Below, one piece after another: positions 58,667 to 64,000 of a DNA stretch of 64,000 nucleotides. The stretch covers positions 2,091,450-2,155,449 of the forward strand of contig NW_004955460.1 of NCBI RefSeq assembly GCF_000276665.1, written 5' to 3'. Origin of the DNA: Chinchilla lanigera (lineage: Eukaryota > Chordata > Mammalia > Rodentia > Chinchillidae). The notes beneath the pieces were generated by a model. That model saw only the letters and a list, made by a program, of their open reading frames with translations. It was not told where the DNA came from and did not search any database. The position numbers and the translations under genes are program-made. Numbering within the stretch: the first letter of the stretch is position 1; every line of letters begins with the position of its first letter.

Positions 58667-59470
58667 ACTAAACTAAAAAGTCAAGCTAGTACTTGAATAA
58701 ACAATACATCCAAGAGAACAGAAAGATAGAAAATAAGCACATCAGTGATTAAGAAATAAATTAATGCTACTATGATACACCACTAAACATCTATAAGAAC
58801 AGCTAAAATTAAAAAAAAAAAAACCTTGAGAATACAAGTGCTGGTAAATGTTTTGAGGAATTGGATTTCTCAACAGTTGGTGGGCATGCAACAAGGTATG
58901 GGCAATCTGGAGAAGAGTTTAGCAGTCTCTTATAAAATAAACATACATTTACCATATGGTGCAGTAATCTTACTCCTGAGTATTTTACCTAAAGTTACAA
59001 ATGCTTATGTTCACATTTAAAGAAACTCCTATATGTAAATTTTATTACAACTCTATTTATAATTACCCCAAACTGAAAACTACTCAAATATTCTTTAATA
59101 AGCAAATGATTAAATAAACTGGAGTATATCCATACCTCTAAACACAGCTCAAGAACTGCAAGAATTACTGATATACACAATGATGTAGCTGAATCTCAGA
59201 TGCACTATTCCGGGTAGAAGAAGCTGGCCTTGAAAGATTACAGTTGTATAACATTTTTCAAAGATAAAGCCAGTGATGGAGAACAGATCAGTAGTTGCTT
59301 TGGGATGGATGTGACTACAAAGGAATAGCAAGAAAGATTTGGGAGATTATGGAACTACTTTGCATCTTGCTTGTGGTGGTTGTCACGTAAATCTATCCTT
59401 GTGTTAAAATTTGTAAAACTGTATACTAGAGGAAAAAGTCAGTTTTCATGTATGTTAATTTAAAATTTAA
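58667..59470 (+). mobile_element. L1M LINE 3' end, right of the inserted LTR
   Basis: 'gaatacaagtgctggtaaat', 'ccatatggtgcagtaatctt', 'ctctatttataattacccca', 'cagatcagtagttgctttgg', 'tgtggtggttgtcacgtaaa', 'tttaaaatttaag' match an L1M 3' end and continue 57590-58210. Confidence 0.85.
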
Positions 59471-60412
59471 GTTTGGAAATAAAGCAAGGCAGAAATTCAT
59501 TCTTTTACTAGGCAAATGAAGTGAATAGGTCAAGAGAGAACAATGAGCGATATCACAGAAATTTAAACTAAATATTTAAAATATTAACATTAACAACTTT
59601 ACAGCAATCACTTAATGCATTCACAAAGTTCAGTGAAATAAATATATTTTTAGAAAAAGATATGTGATCTAAGATGACTAAAACCCTTTTGAGACAAAAT
59701 CTTAAAGAAGCGAATCAGTCATTTAAAATAACTCCACAAAAGAAGCATCAAAATTTATAGGTCTATTTTCTCAAGTAAAAAGGCAAATAATAATTCCAAT
59801 CTTACTGGAATTCTCTCAGTGATAATAAGAGGGAAAAATCCCCCAAGTAACTTTGTGAATTTACCATAAATTTAATAGCAAAGCTGAGAAAGATATATAG
59901 GAAAGGGAATTAGAGCTTAAAGTTCACTTATGAGTATAGATGTGAACAAATTGAATCTAATGACTCTAATGATATATAAATGTGCACAGTGTGTGTTATA
60001 ATAGTTGGGTTGATTTTCAAAATGCCAGGTTGGCTCAACATATAAAACTATTAATATAAATTACCACATTAGCAAACTACAGCAGAAAAACCATATGATT
60101 ATACTATTAGGTACACTAAATATGAATAATTTAAATGTCTATTCATGAGAAAATCTATTGTCTAACTGGAGAGCAGAGTGAGTATTCTTAAGATTAAATT
60201 ATATCAAATGGAGGTACCCAAATACCCATAACATCATATCTAATGGTTCTGTATGAAAAATATTTTTTAAAGTTAATTATTGAAAATTAACAATTTTTAA
60301 AAATCACAAATGTGTAATATCATGCTTTCTACCCAGTACTGCAGTGACAGTCTTAGCCAGCTGAAAAAGAGAAGCAAAACTGGTAATCAGAATTGAAAAT
60401 GTGAGAATGTGA

Positions 60413-60487
60413 GGGCTGAGATTGTAGCTCAGTGGTAGAGTGCTTGTCTAGCATGCGTGAGTCCTGGGTTCAAGCCCCAGCACTGCA
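60413..60487 (+). mobile_element. ID SINE
   Basis: GGGCTGAGATTGTAGCTCAG, 'tagagtgcttgtctagcatg', 'gagtcctgggttcaagcccc'. Close to the tRNA-Ala-derived ID consensus, with intact A and B boxes and almost no A tail. Confidence 0.93.
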
Positions 60488-60829
60488 ATCAGTCAATGAA
60501 TCAGTGACAAAATGAGCTGTGTTTCTGTGCCAGCAGTGAAGTCAGGAACCTTCAGAATAAAGCTCGCATATAATGTAGTCATTCATATAATACAGAGAGT
60601 TAAATCTAAAGGATAAGTGAAAGAGTCACATAGTTACTGGAGGTAGCATGTCAAGACAACTGAATCTCTGGAAGATGGGAATTCATTTACAACACAGCAC
60701 ATTCACTGTTCTGTGGGATAAGTACAATGACAGCTTAGTATAGGTACAAGTGGGTTTTAAGTTTTACTTTTTTGACTTTTCAGCATAATTCTGAAATTGA
60801 TACGGAAAAACTAAGGGTCAAGCATAACC

Positions 60830-61002
60830 ATGATGGCCGGGCCTGGTGGCTTACACTTGTAATCCTAGCACTTAGAAGGCTGAGGCACAAGGATCATTGT
60901 GAGTTTCAGGCCATCTTGGGCTACACAGTGAGTTGAAGACAGGCCTGCACTACATAGTGAGAACTTGTCCCCCCCAAAAAACCAAGCAAACAACAAAAAA
61001 AA
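60830..61002 (+). mobile_element. B1 SINE
   Basis: GGCCGGGCCTGGTGGCTTAC, 'gtaatcctagcacttagaag', 'catcttgggctacacagtga', 'ggcctgcactacatagtgag', then a C/A-rich tail. Confidence 0.95.
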
Positions 61003-61420
61003 CCCCTTGATGTTGGTAAAGAGAAGGGTGGCCTGTGTGACTTGCCTTCTGAAGCAGTAAGAGTTACTTTGCATGTGTAGTGTATGTCAGAGCGGGAATT
61101 TTTGCAAAGACAAACAAATGGCCTAATAGAACAGAAGCAGACAAACAGAATCACACTTCTATCATAGGGGAAGAAATGACTCATCATCAAATTAAACCAA
61201 GACTTCCTCAAGATAAGATTATAATTCACTGTGAAGGAATGATCATCACAGTAGGTGAAATAAGGAAGTTTGTCTAACACAGCACATAAAAGACAATTCC
61301 AAGGTCATTAAACAGTTACATGCAAAAATCAAAAATTTAAAACTTTTCATCAAAACCATAGGAGAGTTTCTCAAAACCTTATTGTATAGGTAAGCATTAA
61401 GAAGAAACTACTCTTAAAAC

Positions 61421-62551
61421 CAGAGTGATAAATTATACTGCAACAAATAGTTAATATTTAATATTGTAGTAAATATCAACTTATTGGAAGAACTAATGTG
61501 AGTGCAATAACATACTGCAAAGGGAAATTTTGTAATATTGGTAATTTTTACATCTTACATAAATATTGATAAGGAATATCTATAATAATTCGTATATGTT
61601 ATATATGATAGAGAAAAAACCAGAGATAAGCATATTTACAGAAAAATCTCATTGAAGCATCTGTGTTTGGCTGATATATTGAGGCTTCCAAAACACCTAG
61701 AGATCATGTGTATAGGCTTTAAATATTGGTTTAATGATTCACTAAAAAAATAAAGAAAATGTGAAATACTGACAGAATAATGAAGTTTAATAAATCACAA
61801 AACAAAAATGTTTATTCTGTAAAACTTCATTTTTTCGTCTTTTGAAGTAACTATCTTTTTTTTGGAAAAAATGGCATCTTTCACCCCCTTTTTCTGAAGT
61901 AATGGCTGAGGATTTGGGTCTTCTTTCAGAATAGCTTAATTTTGACTATTTACTCACTAATTCACCTGTAAAAAATACTCATGGACAGCAAGAGCCAAAG
62001 GGAAAGTACAATAAAAAAATCCTGAGTAAAAACAACAAAACTACAAAATACCAATGATACATTTAAAAATGTTCAAGGTTTATAATACAAAAACTTAAAG
62101 TTTTAGAGGACAGTTTAAATAAATGGCCATGCAGTTCATGTTTCTGAATGATTTTAATATTAAGATACTCAATTTTCTCTTGGTATATTTAAATTTCATA
62201 TTCCTCCCATAAAAATCCCAATAGGATTTAAAAATAAAATATAGCAGCTTATTCTAACATCATCTAAAAAGATACTACCTGTAAACAGAGAAAAAAGTTT
62301 TAAAATAAATCTCTGCTTTGTCTCTTTTTAGTATACAAACATCTGTTTTGCCTAATTCAGTCATGTTAATTATATCTTTGACAATCTTTATAGCCACAGT
62401 TACTTTAGATGAGTTGTTATGCCAAAACAACTGAAAGAGGAGTATTAAGAAGTTTTGTCTGCATTTGGGTTTCTGTCTCTTCTTTCTTATGTATCTCACA
62501 GATTTCTGAGTTATGTATTTTGACTTTGTTACTAAGCATATGAAGCTGAGG
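61421..62551. other. Unassigned AT-rich sequence
   Basis: Nothing recognised; a 99-codon minus-strand frame at 62275-62574 has no domain. Confidence 0.4.
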
Positions 62552-63235
62552 ATATATAGACAACCATGTGTCACTTACACTGTTTTGGGCAACGATAGAC
62601 CACATATAGATTGGTGGTGGGGATTATCATGGGACTAACACATTCCCATTGCTTAGTGATGCAATAGCCACCTTATGCAAAAATTGTAGTGCAACGCTTT
62701 ACTCAGAGGTTTGTGGTGATGCTGGTGTGAAGAAACCCACTACACTGCCAGTCCTAAAAGTATAGCACACCATATATACCTAATGCAGTACTTGATGCTA
62801 ACAACAAATGACTGTGTTACTAGTTTAGTATTTACTGTACCATCCCTATAGCACTATTTTAGATGTAGTCCTTTTACTTATCAAAACAAAGTTTGCATAA
62901 AACAGTGTTCCAAGGAATGCAAGCAGCAGCCTCTTCCATGGTTTCTCTTGTGTGTAATTTGGGCTTAGTTTGTTCTAACTCTCATGGATCATAGCATACA
63001 CATACAGCATATGCTTTACATATATGATGTTATGTCTATATAATACATGCTTTTCAACATTATATATTCTACACCTAGTATGTATTTAATGACTGTAGTT
63101 TTATATATGCACACACTCCATACAGTCTAGATGTCTTCATAGACTGTTTTGTCTAGGTTTGTGTTAAGTACACAACTATATTCACACAATAAATAAATCA
63201 CCCAGGTGTGTATTTCTCAGAACAAATTCCTGTCT
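62552..63235 (-). mobile_element. Tigger-like DNA transposon remnant
   Basis: Left end 'acaaccatgtgtcacttaca' and right end 'gtgtatttctcagaacaaat' look like the two ends of one TIR element ('catgtgtcgctta' / 'ttctcagaac...'). Internal blocks 'aaaattgtagtgcaacgctt', 'tgtggtgatgctggtgtgaa', 'tatagcacaccatatatacc' and 'ctaggtttgtgttaagtaca' follow a known mammalian DNA transposon in reverse. Deletions have removed most of the interior. The superfamily name is tentative. Confidence 0.55.
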
Positions 63236-63929
63236 TCAAGGGATGTACAACTGTCCTTTCATCGTGAACTGCATCTTGTTGAGTACCTGCTATGGGTAGG
63301 GCACAAAAGCACTCTAAAGCAATGCTTTCTGCTTCTCTATTCAAACTGCACTTGATGCTGAAGAAACCGGACTACAGAAAGGCCCAGACTGTCTGCTCAT
63401 TGATGTTCACTGCCTGCTCAGAGTGCAAAGGCAAACTCCCACAGATGCTATTGCTAACCGAGGGTCAAGTGTGCTGCTGGCTCTCTGTGTGCCTCGGAAT
63501 GCCTGCCCTCTATTCTGAGCTTTGTCACAAGAACATCTTCTAGAAGGCTCCAAATCTGCAGGCACAAATGTGCAGTATCTTTAATGACCCCAACCTGTAC
63601 ATTTCTCCAGAGTCCTCCAGCCTCCAGGATAAGGGAATGTGGTTGGGCTAGCACGGACATTTTTCTATCTACTTCTGAACCACCAAACTTTACAAAATAG
63701 TTTACTTTTCCTATGTTCCTGCTTATTAGTTCAGCATGAAATGTAGTTTGTATAGAAAATAGCACTGTCTCAGAGTGTTTTGTGTTCTACACAATAGATT
63801 GTACATAGCAGATAATAAATATCAGTACAGAAAATAGGTCTGTATTAAAGTATGCCGTTCTTCTGCAGGTCTAGGACAATTATAATACACGAATCATGAG
63901 TGGGTAGTTTTTATTCTCTAGGTGTACAG
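63236..63929. other. Unassigned sequence
   Basis: An 83-codon + frame and a 103-codon - frame overlap at 63292-63765 with no domain. Several AATAAA-like motifs are uninformative alone. Confidence 0.4.
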
Positions 63930-64000
63930 GTCAGCTTTCTCACTGGTGGGAGAACATATCTGACACCCACAATTTAGAGGAGGAGAGGTTTGTTTCTGCT
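63930..64000 (-). mobile_element. MaLR/ERVL-type LTR, antisense, cut by window end
   Basis: 'cagctttctcactggtggga', 'catatctgacacccacaatt' and 'tagaggaggagaggtttgtt' parallel the left ends of the antisense LTRs at 6262 and 23637. Confidence 0.65.

Larger units (their letters stand above)
59500..61420 (+). mobile_element. Decayed L1 ORF2 with ID and B1 insertions
   Basis: 'gtctattttctcaagtaaaa', 'atgccaggttggctcaacat' (the 'gcaaggttggttcaacat' RT segment), 'attaccacattagcaaacta', 'attctgaaattgatacggaa' and 'gacaaacaaatggcctaata' run in ORF2 order. All frames are broken. Confidence 0.65.

Noticed and set aside
1..64000. CRISPR arrays, operons, ribosome binding sites or bacterial mobile elements
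   Set aside because: SINEs, L1s and MaLR LTRs throughout show a rodent nuclear genome; the direct repeats seen are microsatellites or transposon copies.

Overview
The window is mammalian nuclear DNA from a rodent, most likely not a mouse- or rat-like one. It carries B1 (7SL-derived) SINEs, tRNA-derived ID SINEs, B1+ID composites and rodent-type MaLR/ERVL LTRs (ORR1/MT-like), with L1, L2, MIR and hAT/Tigger-like remnants as background. B1+ID composites are common and I saw no B2 or B4, which fits a squirrel-related, hystricomorph or castorimorph genome better than a murid. I could not fix the species. All family names come from recognising sequence, not from a database alignment.

No protein-coding gene could be supported. 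The open frames are short, have no recognisable domains, and mostly lie inside repeats or low-complexity DNA. The window reads as an intergenic desert or part of a very large intron, AT-rich and dominated by retrotransposons.

Layout. 0-12 kb: sparse old repeats (U2 snRNA 5' fragment, L2, MIR, an ERVL-type LTR broken by a SINE and a 745-base assembly gap beside a GAAGGA hexamer array, a young ID SINE with a perfect target duplication, an L1M 3' end, an antisense MLT2-like LTR). 12-18 kb: a decayed L1 with B1 insertions, then an antisense hAT transposase relic split by an ORR1-like solo LTR with a perfect 5-bp target duplication. 18-29 kb: mostly unassigned sequence, a dense B1/ID cluster at 21.8-23.0 kb and two antisense LTRs. 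29-40 kb: an MLT1-like LTR, a hAT MITE cluster at 32.5-33.3 kb, ID SINEs, a full MaLR-type LTR at 38.2 kb and several kilobases of apparently unique sequence. 40-47 kb: L2, an MLT1C-like LTR, a CR1/L3-like LINE relic and an MLT2-like LTR containing an inverted 7SK RNA pseudogene. 48-62 kb: heavily nested L1 terrain with MaLR insertions and several copies of one L1 3' end. 62.5-63.2 kb: a Tigger-like DNA transposon remnant.

Nothing here looks like an undescribed functional system. The most distinctive objects are the head-to-head 7SK pseudogene (103-bp near-perfect inverted arms), the hAT relic split by an LTR, the CR1/L3-like LINE relic, and the shared L1 3' end that seems characteristic of this rodent lineage.
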